Positions 45,256-54,688 are shown, counted from the stretch's first letter. The stretch is DNA of 64,000 nt from G963665495 sp963677785 (GCA_963677785.2 CAXXDH010000003.1:2852001-2916000), one strand, 5' to 3'. Notes: generated from the sequence alone by a model not told the origin. Translations and numbers: made by a program.

Positions 45256-47529
45256 CTAGTTGTCGTGTTTTGTGGCCTGAACGGCATTTTGCTGGGCGGA
45301 GGCGCCGATTTTGACCCCGTCAATTTCCGTTTTCTTTGATTTATCGTCGCTTTCAATAGCTAAAAAAGCGATTTTACAAAGCGTCATGCCCAGTTTTTTC
45401 TTATACGCTCCCACTTTGATCAGGGCGGCGAGTCCGAAATCCACAAGCACCACATCCACTTTTGTATCATGGATGTTCCAATTTGCGGTCGTATAGCTGG
45501 CCGAAGCGCCGACCGCTCCGGCGGATGCGCTGGAGTATTTGAATTCAAAGAAGGTGTAAGAGCAGCTGGCGCCGTTAGCTTCGCAGGAAAAACCGCCCAC
45601 CAGTTCGATACTGTTGTCGGATTTATACAGTTCTTTCAGGCTGACTTCTTCAGTGGTGCCGGAAATTTGTTGAATTGAGTCGGAAGTGATCAGCACGTTG
45701 TTCATCAAGCGCGTACGTTTTGGAGTAACCATCCGGCGCCCGCCGGAAAAGTTCCGGGTGACCGCGTCCAGGGCCGTGAGCGTATAAGTGGTTTCAAATG
45801 TCTGGTCTGTATCGCCATGGACGGTTTCCGTATTGTTCCCCATGACGTTTTTGCTGCGGTTGCCCGAGACGCTGCTTTCCTGTGTGCCCCCGATCTGTGT
45901 GATTTCATTTTGATTGACGGATATCGTGCTGTCCCCCTGCGTCTCCATGGTGATTCCCTCCACGCCGGAACCGCTCCCGGACGGCGAACCGATGCGCAGT
46001 CCGGTGCTCATGGTGGGGGATTCGAGATAAATGCTTTCGCCGGACTTCTGGTCTTCCATGTGCAGCTTGTTCTGGCCGCTGGATGTCAGCAGGTTTCCGC
46101 TGGGGTTTTTTTCGGTCACCAGGCTCGGATTGTCCGGGTTGGGAGCCGCTGCAACGATAATCGGCCGATCCGGATGGCCGTCGATGTGCGAAAGCAGGAC
46201 CTCGGCGTCCTTGTGCAGGGGAAAATGCATGCCGTGGTCGGATCCCGCGTAAGGCTGCATCATGCGTACCCAGGATGAATGACCGCCGTCCCGCCTTTCT
46301 TCGAGATCAAAGGGCAGTTTGAGCTTGTAGCGTCCCTCCTCGTCCAGTTCGGCGTATTTTCCGCTTCCGGCAGCGTCGATCTTGGCACTGAGCAGGCCGA
46401 GGATACGCGGCGTCTTGGTTCGCCGGTGGGGCCGGTACTGCACCGATGCCGGGACCGCAACCACCTGGGACTGATAAGGAATCTGCTGCTCTTCGGGATG
46501 CTGCGAAAGTCCCGCCCAGGGAGCCCGCATGCTTTTGCCGCTGTGCCGTACTTCCAGCGCAAGGTAGTCCTGGTCGAATTTCTGCTGAAAGTGCCCCTTG
46601 AGCGCGAACGTATAGCCCGGGCGGAAATAGGGGCTGTTGCTGACCGCGTTGAACCGTTCGCGGCGGGAGAGCATTTCCTCGGAGCGAAGTTTGAGAAGCG
46701 TTTTTCCGTCGCTGTGTCCGAAATAATGTTCGCCGTAGAGATATTCGGTCTCAGGACCATCCGTTCCCGGCAATGTGGCGCTGACGTGGAGGTTCAGGTC
46801 GGGTTTGGCATAATTATAGTCTTTGAGCTGAATTTTTCCGGGCGTGTGGTCTTTTTTGCAGGAAAAAAATTGTATCGTATCCAGAGCGTGATCGTGATGC
46901 ATTCCGGTGGGCGTATGGAATAGAAAGGTTGATTGCTCCGGATGCTCCGGAAGGTGTTCATGCGCTATCATGGAATCGCTGAAAACGACTTTTTCGCCCA
47001 TGGGCGTCTGTTCGAAGTAGAAGTAGATCCCGCTGTGTTCGATAGAACGCAGAATAAAGTCGAAGTCAGTCTCGTTGTACTGGCAGATGTATTCTTTTTT
47101 TGGGTAGCTTTGAGTGAATTTAAATGCGTAGCTGTGGGGATCCTGTTGCGCGTTTTGCAGAACCGCCTGAACAAGTTGCTTGATGTCTTTGTCCAGGAGA
47201 ATGTTGCTGCCCCGCGACAAGGTCGTAAGCCAGAGCCGGGGAACCAGGGTGGCCGTGTAAAAGGCGTAATCCCCCTGCGCCTGCAACTGCTCGAAACAGG
47301 AAACCACGCCGTGATAGACCATCTCCCGTGCCTGGACAGGCTGGATTTCAAACCGGGCCTTGGCTCCGATCAGCACATCGGGAGGGACTTCCGTGTCTTT
47401 GCTGGCCAGGGTGACGCTAAAGGAATAGCACGTGTTCAGCCCTTCCTTTCCCTGAAAGGAAACCACTGAAAACCTGCGGTCCGGATGCTCATCCAGGCCG
47501 AAAAAAAAGGCCGTATGCTGCTGGTCCAT
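45256..47529 (-). CDS. vgrG: VgrG spike protein 3 with C-terminal extension (first gene of cassette)
   Basis: This 757-residue VgrG has the gp27-like half (YPKKEYICQYNETDFDFILRSIEHSGIYFYFE), the gp5 domain (GRYKLKLPFDLEERRDGGHSSWVRMMQPYAG, VLLSHIDGHPDRPIIVAAAPNP) and the needle. The last 130 residues (GAVGASASYTTANWNIHDTKVD, LIKVGAYKKKLGMTLCKIAFLAI, IDGVKIGASAQ) are related to the extensions of VgrG 1 and 2. I take the ATG at 47529. A GTG 9 bases upstream is possible. It is the first gene of a leftward operon of eight. Confidence 0.94.
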   Translation of the reverse strand: MDQQHTAFFFGLDEHPDRRFSVVSFQGKEGLNTCYSFSVTLASKDTEVPPDVLIGAKARFEIQPVQAREMVYHGVVSCFEQLQAQGDYAFYTATLVPRLWLTTLSRGSNILLDKDIKQLVQAVLQNAQQDPHSYAFKFTQSYPKKEYICQYNETDFDFILRSIEHSGIYFYFEQTPMGEKVVFSDSMIAHEHLPEHPEQSTFLFHTPTGMHHDHALDTIQFFSCKKDHTPGKIQLKDYNYAKPDLNLHVSATLPGTDGPETEYLYGEHYFGHSDGKTLLKLRSEEMLSRRERFNAVSNSPYFRPGYTFALKGHFQQKFDQDYLALEVRHSGKSMRAPWAGLSQHPEEQQIPYQSQVVAVPASVQYRPHRRTKTPRILGLLSAKIDAAGSGKYAELDEEGRYKLKLPFDLEERRDGGHSSWVRMMQPYAGSDHGMHFPLHKDAEVLLSHIDGHPDRPIIVAAAPNPDNPSLVTEKNPSGNLLTSSGQNKLHMEDQKSGESIYLESPTMSTGLRIGSPSGSGSGVEGITMETQGDSTISVNQNEITQIGGTQESSVSGNRSKNVMGNNTETVHGDTDQTFETTYTLTALDAVTRNFSGGRRMVTPKRTRLMNNVLITSDSIQQISGTTEEVSLKELYKSDNSIELVGGFSCEANGASCSYTFFEFKYSSASAGAVGASASYTTANWNIHDTKVDVVLVDFGLAALIKVGAYKKKLGMTLCKIAFLAIESDDKSKKTEIDGVKIGASAQQNAVQATKHDN

Positions 47530-47923
47530 ATCTGTCACTCGGGTGTTATATCCATAGAAAAACCGAATGGGAATTATCGTACACGATAGATATGGCAGTT
47601 CCGTGACAAATCAGAGGTGTGGAAAAATATTACGGATGGGGAAATGCTTCGAACGGCACACAGGGATCCGGGGCCGTGCGATCCGGTAAGGCGAAGGAGA
47701 TGTAATTCCGAAGGCATCCGCTAGCTGGGGCGGTGGATGGTCGTGCGGCAGCCTATTCTGGGCGAACGGCAGCCGCAGGGGAAAGCGACACCGCATACGC
47801 AGGATTTCGCCTGTTCAGGTCACGGCAACAGGGATGAAGCGCCAGGCAGCCCAGCAGCCCGATAGCCCGAGTAATACGCTTTTCCGCCTTTGGAGCGTCA
47901 TTGCCTGCAGGCAAAAGCGGCGT
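47530..47923. other. Upstream region of the VgrG cassette
   Basis: About 390 bp without a credible gene, where the promoter of the type VI cassette should lie. It contains the dyad TATCGTACACGATA near 47575 and a 14 bp palindrome TTGCCTGCAGGCAA near 47894. No sigma-54 match is convincing. Confidence 0.45.
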
Positions 47924-48211
47924 TTAGTGCAGAGGGGCGTCTGACTTATGCGGCGCGGCGCTGAATCTGATTATTTCAACCAGTTCACTCTTGGAAACGT
48001 TCGCTGCGTTTGCCAGCAGGTCCAAGGCATTCCGCATTTTGAATTCATAGTCGATGAACCTGTCGCTTCGGGGCAAGGTCAGGGATTCGTCCTGATCGTT
48101 GGTGTAGATATATACCTTGCTGCACGCAGAGCAGGCCTGCTTTTTCCATCCGTTGCTTTGCAGGTAGGTTATCATCTGGTCCAGACTGGGAAGATCGCTG
48201 TTGGTCGCCAT
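47924..48211 (-). CDS. Small protein of unknown function
   Basis: This 95-residue protein has a CxxC pair (QACSACSKVYIY) and a helical C-terminal half (FKMRNALDLLANAANVSKSELVEIIRF). I do not recognise it. AAGGAG lies directly before the first ATG (48217) and 6 bases before the second (48211), so the second is the right start. It lies upstream of the VgrG operon, separated by about 390 bp, and is probably not part of it. Confidence 0.6.
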   Translation of the reverse strand: MATNSDLPSLDQMITYLQSNGWKKQACSACSKVYIYTNDQDESLTLPRSDRFIDYEFKMRNALDLLANAANVSKSELVEIIRFSAAPHKSDAPLH

Positions 48212-48360
48212 GGGCATCTCCTTTCAATGGGCAGATTCCCCATACTGTATCCAGCTCCGCTGCGACAGGCAAGTGCGCGTGTGGCAAATGCATCTTCCGG
48301 CGGTGTATGTCTGCAGCGGCCCGTGCGGTTCCGGAAAGGGCATGCAGTATAGGGGCTTGG

Positions 48361-48681
48361 TTAGAAGAGAAGCGGGGTGAGCAGGGAAACAGGCAACAGC
48401 GCAAGGCAGGCCAGTATCAGGATCACCAACAACCGAACAAGGTGCAAGCGTTGTTTTTCAAGCGCCATCCCATAGGCGGAAAGATCGCTGAAAAAATATC
48501 CGAAGCGGCTGGTTCTGGAAACAAAAGAACGGTTTGCCCCGTAGCAGGTTGGTTTTTTGCCCTGCCTGGCAATCATTCTGCTCAAGGTGAAATGGAATTT
48601 TACCCAAAAGAGCAAAAAAAAGGAGAAATAGAGGCATAAAGCAAAAAAATAGCCCGAAAGGATCCATGTCAGAACAGTCAT
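48361..48681 (-). CDS. Small membrane protein, possibly two TM helices
   Basis: This protein of about 106 residues starts MTVLTWILSGYFFALCLYFSFFLLFWVK and has a second hydrophobic segment (LVRLLVILILACLALLPVSLL). The middle is basic and polar. No family is recognised and the ribosome site is weak, so the frame could be smaller or not coding. An upstream in-frame extension of 69 bases is less likely. Confidence 0.45.
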   Translation of the reverse strand: MTVLTWILSGYFFALCLYFSFFLLFWVKFHFTLSRMIARQGKKPTCYGANRSFVSRTSRFGYFFSDLSAYGMALEKQRLHLVRLLVILILACLALLPVSLLTPLLF

Positions 48682-48751
48682 GCTGTTTTCAAAAGGGTAT
48701 AGAGCAAGTGGTGTTCTTTTGATTGTTTTCTCGGCAGTACGGGCATACAAA

Positions 48752-48781
48752 AAAGGACGGCCGAGAAGTCAGCCGCCCTTT
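48752..48781 (-). terminator. Intrinsic terminator of the glycine-zipper lipoprotein gene
   Basis: AAAGG-CGGC (48752-48761, one mismatch) pairs with GCCG-CCTTT (48772-48781). Read leftward it ends in a TTTTTT run. It lies 48 bp past the stop at 48830. Confidence 0.8.
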
Positions 48782-48829
48782 TACTATTCCGCAACTCCCG
48801 AGCGTCTCGGGAATGTTTCCGTGATGCGG

Positions 48830-49072
48830 TTACGGATGGCGGTGCCGGTGCTCTTGTTCGTTGCCGATCAGTCCGCCGGCAATTCCGCCCAGCGCACCGC
48901 CGACAGCGGCGCCCACGCCCACGCTTCCGCCGGAAAGGGCGCTGATGCCCAGGCCGGCGGCAGCACCGATGCCCGCGCCTGAAAGCGCACCCTGCTGCGT
49001 TTTGCTCATGTTCGTGCATCCTGTGGAAAACAGGAGTGTCGCGAAGAGAGCCAGGATAACGAGGTATTTCAT
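48830..49072 (-). CDS. Glycine-zipper lipoprotein
   Basis: This 80-residue protein has a signal peptide and lipobox (LLFSTGCTN) and a glycine-zipper membrane segment (SGAGIGAAAGLGISALSGGSVGVGAAVGGALGGIAGG) with a His/Arg tail (EHRHRHP). Such small lipoproteins occur in many Gram-negative outer membranes, and their role is mostly structural or unknown. AAGGAG lies 9 bases before the ATG. It is 23 bp downstream of the exported protein gene and ends at its own terminator. Confidence 0.85.
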   Translation of the reverse strand: MKYLVILALFATLLFSTGCTNMSKTQQGALSGAGIGAAAGLGISALSGGSVGVGAAVGGALGGIAGGLIGNEQEHRHRHP

Positions 49073-49095
49073 ATCGCTTTCTCCTTGTGCAAGAC

Positions 49096-49476
49096 TTAGT
49101 TCTTTTCGGCCTTTATGTGGGGCAGCGCGATTTCGACAAACATGACCTCCACAACAGGACGATTCAGTTTGTCCTTATGCGTGGCGTAATAGCTGTCCAG
49201 GGCGGTGCGTATATCTGTCATGGTCAGGCCCTTGAAACCGGCGATCCAGGAGTCGATCAGACTTTTGTCATCAGGAATATTCGCGCCGTTCTGGACTTCG
49301 TGTTCCAGCTTGATGATGGTGCCCATGCCCAGCAGAAAAGCGTTTTTTTCATCAACCGTGGAATGGGTCCAGTGTTTTCCGTTGACTACGGGCATTTTGT
49401 TCTTGGCGAACGAGGGGCCCGGTGCCGCCAGCAAGATGACGCAAAAGGCAAAAACCAGCAGTAGCATATGACGCAT
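49096..49476 (-). CDS. Exported small protein of unknown function
   Basis: This 126-residue protein has a signal peptide (MLLLVFAFCVILLAAPGPSFA) and a mature helical domain (WTHSTVDEKNAFLLGMGTIIKLEHEVQ, SWIAGFKGLTMTDIRTALDSYYATH) that may be a Rap1a/Tai-like or ssp-type immunity fold by its helical pattern. I cannot confirm that. The start at 49476 follows GGGAGG by 8 bases. It is transcribed with the glycine-zipper lipoprotein gene. Confidence 0.75.
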   Translation of the reverse strand: MRHMLLLVFAFCVILLAAPGPSFAKNKMPVVNGKHWTHSTVDEKNAFLLGMGTIIKLEHEVQNGANIPDDKSLIDSWIAGFKGLTMTDIRTALDSYYATHKDKLNRPVVEVMFVEIALPHIKAEKN

Positions 49477-49828
49477 GAGGCATTCCTCCCTGCAATGCAA
49501 ACCAGTGTTTGGATAAAGAATACAGGATTCAGTCACAAAATTGTTTCAGCCGTTATCTGCATCAATAGCGCATCGCCAGAGCGGAGTAAACCGCATGTTT
49601 TCTGTTCACCTGCACCATACGCGGGGCAGGATTTGCCACGGATCGTCCCACAAACCGGCCCGGCGCAACGGATAAGGATATTTCCAGCGACTTTACGGGG
49701 AATTGAAGCTGTGTCATGGAACAGTTGTCATGCTGAAAGCCCCCAGGAGCAGGTGGGCCGGGTGCGGCGGGGGGCAATTGTGGTGAGATGTGTTTCTCTA
49801 TTGTGTTGATCGGAGGAGGCAATTTGAA
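49477..49828. other. Divergent intergenic region
   Basis: About 350 bp between the leftward exported-protein gene and the rightward DUF3574 gene. No further gene or clear operator seen. It should contain both promoters. Confidence 0.4.
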
Positions 49829-50302
49829 ATGGAATTCAGGAAACCGTTGCAACTTTTTCTTGCGGGATTCTGCCTTGTGGTGTGCTGTTCGTGCACCTGT
49901 GCCGGGCCCCAGGGCGTACGGCAGGCTGCGCCGGTGCAGCCCGCCGCCTGCCACGGTGAGCTCCTGTTGCGTACGGAGCTGTTTTTCGGGCTGTCGGTGC
50001 AGAATCCGGACGGCACCGACGCGCAAGTCTCCGAACAGCAGTGGCAGGACTTTGTGGACCGCGTTGTCACGCCGCGCTTTTCGGACGGTCTGACCGTGTT
50101 GGACAGCAGAGGGCAATGGCGGCACCAGGGACGTATCGTCAAAGAAAAAGGAAAAGTGCTGTATTTGCTGCATCCCTTGCCCGGTACCGGCCGGACTGAC
50201 GACGCCGACCGCAAGATCGAGGAAATCCGGGAGATCTATAAACAACGTTTCCATCAGGATTCGGTGCTGCGTACGACCATTCCGGCTGGAGTATCCTTTT
50301 AG
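49829..50302 (+). CDS. DUF3574-like exported protein
   Basis: This 157-residue protein has a signal sequence (FLAGFCLVVCCSC, possibly a lipobox at Cys). Its domain resembles DUF3574 (LLRTELFFGLSVQNPDGTDAQVSEQQWQDFVDRVVTPRFSDGLTVLDSRGQWR). The function is unknown. AGGAGG 9-12 bases before the ATG at 49829 sets the start. It is monocistronic. Confidence 0.8.
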   Translation: MEFRKPLQLFLAGFCLVVCCSCTCAGPQGVRQAAPVQPAACHGELLLRTELFFGLSVQNPDGTDAQVSEQQWQDFVDRVVTPRFSDGLTVLDSRGQWRHQGRIVKEKGKVLYLLHPLPGTGRTDDADRKIEEIREIYKQRFHQDSVLRTTIPAGVSF

Positions 50303-50644
50303 CATAGCTCTCCAGCCTTTCTTTCCCCGTATCACACAGATTCCTGTGCGGCTTTTGAGCCTGCACAGTGTCTGAGGTAACGAATTGTATTGTAAAATAG
50401 TACTGTAATATAATAATTACGTACTGTGTAAGAGCGTAATATGGTATAAATTGATTTATATTGGCTCGTTTTATCCTCCCACCAAAGAACTCGACTTACC
50501 TTATTCCGTATAGTAAGCAAACATGCATGAACAATTAGGCTGTGTCTTTGAATGCTTTTTTGAGATTTCATGGCCTATTTAATACATCTTTTCCGTTGTT
50601 ATTACGAAACAAGTGCAGAGCCGTTTGCGTTCCTCAGGTGAATT
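50303..50644. other. AT-rich region before the pilus-like operon
   Basis: About 340 bp that become AT-rich after 50380, with no credible gene. It should hold the promoter of the rightward operon at 50645. Only a weak CACAG-ATTC-CTGTG hairpin is seen, near 50334-50348. Confidence 0.45.
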
Positions 50645-51868
50645 ATGGCCATGTTTCAGTACAAAATGCTGGATGGAAGCGGCGAAGTACGTAAGGGCAC
50701 GGCCGCATTGCCCTTTGACGATATGGTCATGGCCATGCGCTATCTCGAACGCCAGGGCGGCACGGTTCTGGCCATCGATCCTTTGGGGCCGGGGCGGCGA
50801 CTGGTGTACGGACTCCTGGTACCGCCGGGGCGCGTCCGACGCAAGGAACTGGCCGAGATGCTCAACAATCTTGGAATAATGCTGCGAGCAGGTGTGCCTA
50901 TTCTCAGCGCCCTGCAGGAAATTGAAGAAGACGGGGACAACCAGGCCGTGGGCAAGGTCGTACGTTTTATTCGTACGGACATCGAAGGCGGACAGACGCT
51001 TTCCGAAGCCATGGCGCGTCAGCCCCGGTTGTTTTCGCCCCTGGTGCTGAACATGTGCCGTATCGGTGAGGAAACCGGCCTTCTGGATGCCATGCTCAAG
51101 AAATCGTCCGAACATCTGCTGCATATCGAACAGATCTGCAGCACCACACGGCGCGGTTTGCTCTACCCGTGCTTCCTCGCCTTGGTGGTCGCGGGCGCGT
51201 CCGCGTTTTGGTTTTTATACGTCGTACCGCGCCTGGTGCGGCTGTTTCAGGATATGGATCTGCAGCTGCCCCTGATGACCCGCCTGGTTATCAGGCTTTC
51301 CGAACTCTTCCAGGGGTATTTTTTGCAGATTATGGTACTGGTTCTGCTGGCGGTACTGCTGCTTTGGCAGGGGCGAAAACGCTTTTCCGGTTTGCGCCTT
51401 GGGCTGGACGCCTTGTTGTTGCGGATTCCGCTGGTTAAAGACGTGATCCAGACCGCGGCCGTGGCCCGGATCAGCGAAAATTTGGGCATTCTGATCGGCG
51501 CCGGCATCGGCATTCTCCGTACGCTGGAGATAGTGGCCGAGTCTGTGGGGAATGAAGTCTACCGTCTGCGTTTGTTGCGGGTGGGCGATGCCATTCGCAG
51601 CGGCTCCACGCTGGCGGACGGTTTGCGCCAGGCCCGTGCCGTGCATCCGTTCGCCATTCGTATGATTTCCGTTGGCGAGCAGTCCGGCCGTATTGAAGAG
51701 CAGACCCGTTATGTGGCGGATGTCTACCGCGAGCGACTGGCAGGGCTGGTGGAAGTGCTTTCCAAAAGTCTGGAACCCCTGATGCTGGTATTGTTGGGGG
51801 CGGTGTTCGCCATGCTCATCGGCGGTCTGTTGCTGCCCGTTTACGACCTGCTGGGAAATTTGCACTGA
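50645..51868 (+). CDS. GspF/PilC-type inner-membrane platform protein
   Basis: This 407-residue protein has two copies of the T2SF domain (about 70-195 and 275-395) and three TM helices (ALVVAGASAFWFLYVVPRLV, IMVLVLLAVLLLW, LMLVLLGAVFAMLIGGLLLPVY). The pattern LGIMLRAGVPILSALQEIEE and the C-terminal repeat LGILIGAGIGILRTLEIV are family-typical. It sits at the base of type II secretion or type IV pilus machines and works with a GspE/PilB ATPase. It is the first gene of a rightward six-gene operon, preceded by AGGTG. Confidence 0.93.
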   Translation: MAMFQYKMLDGSGEVRKGTAALPFDDMVMAMRYLERQGGTVLAIDPLGPGRRLVYGLLVPPGRVRRKELAEMLNNLGIMLRAGVPILSALQEIEEDGDNQAVGKVVRFIRTDIEGGQTLSEAMARQPRLFSPLVLNMCRIGEETGLLDAMLKKSSEHLLHIEQICSTTRRGLLYPCFLALVVAGASAFWFLYVVPRLVRLFQDMDLQLPLMTRLVIRLSELFQGYFLQIMVLVLLAVLLLWQGRKRFSGLRLGLDALLLRIPLVKDVIQTAAVARISENLGILIGAGIGILRTLEIVAESVGNEVYRLRLLRVGDAIRSGSTLADGLRQARAVHPFAIRMISVGEQSGRIEEQTRYVADVYRERLAGLVEVLSKSLEPLMLVLLGAVFAMLIGGLLLPVYDLLGNLH

Positions 51869-52569
51869 TGGGGGGCGGCATGGGGGTGGGGCGTTGGGTC
51901 CTGGGAATATTGCTGTGTTGCCTGTTCGCGGCTGCGTCCTGGTACGCCGTCCGGGCGTTGCACCAGGTCCGCAGCGCCGATGAAAGCGTGGCCGTGCTCT
52001 CGGTCGCCCTACAGCGTACGCGCGCCGCACAAAAACGCTTGCAACTTTGCCGGACGCATGTGCGACAGGCCGCAGCGTTGCTGGCGCATGCCCGAGCTCT
52101 GGGGCTGGATCCGGACCTCTGGATGCGATCTTCGTTCAAGCTGGATACGGGGCGCGAATTGGATGTGTTGCTGTCCGAGGATCCGTTGATCAAACGCCTG
52201 CGCCTGGAAAAAGAGCGTATCGTCAAGGAGCAGGGCGATACGCGGGCCCTTATCAATCGGTCCGGCAATCCGCCGGAGCAACGCTTGCAGCTGGAACGTA
52301 TCGCGGACAAGGAATCCGGGAACCTGTTACAGCAGCTGGAGGACCGGCTGCGAAAACGTCGTCAATGGATCGAAACCCGGACCCAGTATACAGGCAAGGC
52401 CGTGGTTGGCCTGTTGAACGACCTTTCCGATTCCTCGCAGGGAGCCTGGTTCGCTCCGGATTTTTTTGAGCTGGTGCGCGTATCCGCGGACCGGTACGAG
52501 GTACGGGCCCAGGGAACTTTTTTGGCGCCGCAGCAGGCAGGGGGCAAAAATGCCGGGGCGGCGCCATGA
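51868..52569 (+). CDS. PilO/MshJ-like single-pass membrane protein
   Basis: This 233-residue protein has one N-terminal TM helix (WVLGILLCCLFAAASWYAV) and a periplasmic coiled coil, then a short C-terminal beta region. It resembles PilO/GspM-class alignment-complex proteins in layout only. The ATG overlaps the stop of the platform gene by one base, and another ATG (51880) has a better ribosome site. The 3' end overlaps the next gene by 4 bases. Confidence 0.65.
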   Translation: MGGGMGVGRWVLGILLCCLFAAASWYAVRALHQVRSADESVAVLSVALQRTRAAQKRLQLCRTHVRQAAALLAHARALGLDPDLWMRSSFKLDTGRELDVLLSEDPLIKRLRLEKERIVKEQGDTRALINRSGNPPEQRLQLERIADKESGNLLQQLEDRLRKRRQWIETRTQYTGKAVVGLLNDLSDSSQGAWFAPDFFELVRVSADRYEVRAQGTFLAPQQAGGKNAGAAP

Positions 52570-54137
52570 GTGACAAAAAACTGGGGCTGTTTGAGTTCAG
52601 CCCGTATCCGGAAGCGGCAGAGGACGCTGGCGACCGGAAAAAAAACGGCCCGCAGGTGGATCTGATCGGCGATACGCCCCTGCTTTTGGAGTCGGAGAGT
52701 CCTCAGGAGGAACTGCCGCCGCAGCAGGATGGCACTGATGCCGCAGACGTTGCAGACACCGCGGTAAGCCTGGAAACGCGCTTCGAAACGCCGCGCTACA
52801 CCCCGTTTGTGTTCGAATCTTCCAAAGACAGGATGCTGTTCACTGAAAAGCGCGTACGCCGGGTGGATGAACGTATCGGGCATGACGGCTTTTTGTTGTT
52901 TATCAAGGACTTTCACACGGCCACGAGCACCGGCGTGCTCCGGTTGCAGGGGGCGAGCAAATACGCGGACGTCCTGGCCAGAAAAAAGTTGCAGGAACAG
53001 GGCGAATTGTCCGCTTCCGAACAATTGCTGCTTTATGGGGTCCGGCGGGAGCGCGGCCGGGAATTCAGCGTATTGTACCAGGTCGTGCCCAGGGAGGCCT
53101 TGCGGGCCGTGGAGCAATGTTGCAGCAGTCATCCCGGAGGAATGCAATACGCGGACTCGCTCGGGCTGCTGCGGGGCGTGCTTGCCAGAGAAAGCAAACA
53201 TGCGCGGGGGCGGGACTCCCGAGGATTCCGGGCCTGCGCTCTGCGGGTGCCAGGGGCATTGCTGCTGCTGGTGGCGGAAGACCGGCGCTTCGTGCTGGCC
53301 GGACGCTATCCGTTCATGGATTCCAGCCCTCGTTCGCTTTCCGGCTGTCTGGCGGCGCTGCGGCGGGATGTTGACGCGGCTTGTGGAGCGGGTTCGGGCG
53401 GCTCTGTGGTGGACATCCGGCTGGTGGAAACGGGCGTCCGTGAGGGGGCGGAAGGACAGCTTGCCGCTGCCGCGTCCGGACTGCAGGGCTTCGAACTGCT
53501 GCCTCCCTGTATCCTGGAGGTCGCCCAGGGTGGGGCGTATCTCTCGGCTTTGCCTGAATTTGTGGAAGATTTTTCACTTTCATACGCGCTGGGTCCAGCC
53601 CCGGAAAAGCTCTTGCGGCCGCTGGAACGTTTCGAAAAGCCGGTTTGGGCGCTGCTCTGCGCAGGAATCCTCTTTGCCTGTTGTGTTGGCTGGTTTGCGC
53701 TACGGCAAGCGCGGACACTGGAGTCACATGCAACGGCGCTCCGTCAGGAGCTGCGCCGCACGGCGGCCGTGCCCGCGGACATTCCCCGGTTGCCCGCGGG
53801 CGGATTTTCAGACAGAGCCGCCCTGGCCGGTTTGCTGAACCGGGCTGTCGGCAGTCTGAGTCTGGCCGCTGTCTGGAACAGGCTCGGCGCGGCAAAGCCC
53901 GAGGCCTTGAGCGTGACCAGCCTGAAGCTGGCGTACGCTCCGGAAAAGGTGCGGGTCGTATTGCATGGGCGCGTCTATGCGGAACTGCAGGCCAGCCAGG
54001 AGCTGGTGTTGGAGTTTATCGAGCGCCTTCGTGCGGACCGCGCGTTCATTCTGGCGCATGAATTGAAACTGTCCGGCGGTGGCGAGCAGTTTTTGTCTTT
54101 GGAACTGGAATATCTCAATCAGGAAAGGGGGAAATGA
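52566..54137 (+). CDS. PilM/PilN-like alignment protein, possibly a fusion
   Basis: This 523-residue protein has a soluble N-terminal region of about 355 residues and one TM helix (WALLCAGILFACCVGWFAL). A PilN/MshI-like periplasmic end of about 145 residues follows (SVTSLKLAYAPEKVRVVLHGRVYAELQASQELVLEFIERLR). It combines cytoplasmic PilM- and membrane PilN-like parts that are usually separate. The N-terminal half has no strong motif, so its relation to the actin-like PilM is tentative. It overlaps both neighbours by 4 bases. Confidence 0.6.
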   Translation: MSDKKLGLFEFSPYPEAAEDAGDRKKNGPQVDLIGDTPLLLESESPQEELPPQQDGTDAADVADTAVSLETRFETPRYTPFVFESSKDRMLFTEKRVRRVDERIGHDGFLLFIKDFHTATSTGVLRLQGASKYADVLARKKLQEQGELSASEQLLLYGVRRERGREFSVLYQVVPREALRAVEQCCSSHPGGMQYADSLGLLRGVLARESKHARGRDSRGFRACALRVPGALLLLVAEDRRFVLAGRYPFMDSSPRSLSGCLAALRRDVDAACGAGSGGSVVDIRLVETGVREGAEGQLAAAASGLQGFELLPPCILEVAQGGAYLSALPEFVEDFSLSYALGPAPEKLLRPLERFEKPVWALLCAGILFACCVGWFALRQARTLESHATALRQELRRTAAVPADIPRLPAGGFSDRAALAGLLNRAVGSLSLAAVWNRLGAAKPEALSVTSLKLAYAPEKVRVVLHGRVYAELQASQELVLEFIERLRADRAFILAHELKLSGGGEQFLSLELEYLNQERGK

Positions 54138-54688
54138 TGCACCCGGCGCGCCGCCAGATTCTCTTGCGTTGGGCCGTCTATTTGCTGGCCTTGCTGAGTC
54201 CGCTTGTATGGTGGTGGACGGCTGCGGGTGCTCTTGTGCCGGCTGTCGCGCCACCCCAGGCGCCGGACCTTGGCCTGCCCGCACTTGCTGACGAGCAGGT
54301 CGTGGCCCGTTGCGTGGCCACGTTGGAGCGAGTTCGGCGGGAACAGGCCGCCGGCAGACTCCCCGGGCCGGTGCGCGCATCGTTGCGGCTGCTGAGGGAA
54401 CCACGCGGCAGGGCTCTGGATTTCGATGATCTGAATCTGGAGCAGATCCTGGCGTATAAATGGCAGAAAACCGAACGGCTGCCGCATCTGAGTCTTGTGT
54501 TTTTTTCAGGAACCAACCGTATGGCGGTCATTGACGGCAAAGTCGTCCGCCAGGGCAGCCGCCTGTGGGACGGCAGCCGCGTACTGCGTATCGAACGCAA
54601 CGCCGTAGTGCTGGGAGGCAGGGGCAGGATCCGGCGGATTCCCTGGCACGATCCGCGGCAGGTGCGTCTGAGCAGGAGCGGCTCATGA
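54134..54688 (+). CDS. PilP/GspC/MshK-like inner-membrane protein
   Basis: This 184-residue protein has one TM helix (ILLRWAVYLLALLSPLVWWWTAAGALV), a linker and a C-terminal beta domain (LVFFSGTNRMAVIDGKVVRQGSRLWDGSRVLRIERNAVVL). The pattern G-K-x-V-x-x-G-x-x-W/L-D-G matches the homology region of GspC/PilP that contacts the secretin. It overlaps neighbours by 4 bases on both sides and directly precedes the secretin gene. Confidence 0.75.
   Translation: MMHPARRQILLRWAVYLLALLSPLVWWWTAAGALVPAVAPPQAPDLGLPALADEQVVARCVATLERVRREQAAGRLPGPVRASLRLLREPRGRALDFDDLNLEQILAYKWQKTERLPHLSLVFFSGTNRMAVIDGKVVRQGSRLWDGSRVLRIERNAVVLGGRGRIRRIPWHDPRQVRLSRSGS

Noticed and set aside
33017..47529. A complete type VI secretion system
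   Set aside because: Only spike and accessory genes are present. No TssB/C sheath, TssK/F/G baseplate, ClpV or TssJLM membrane genes are seen in this window.
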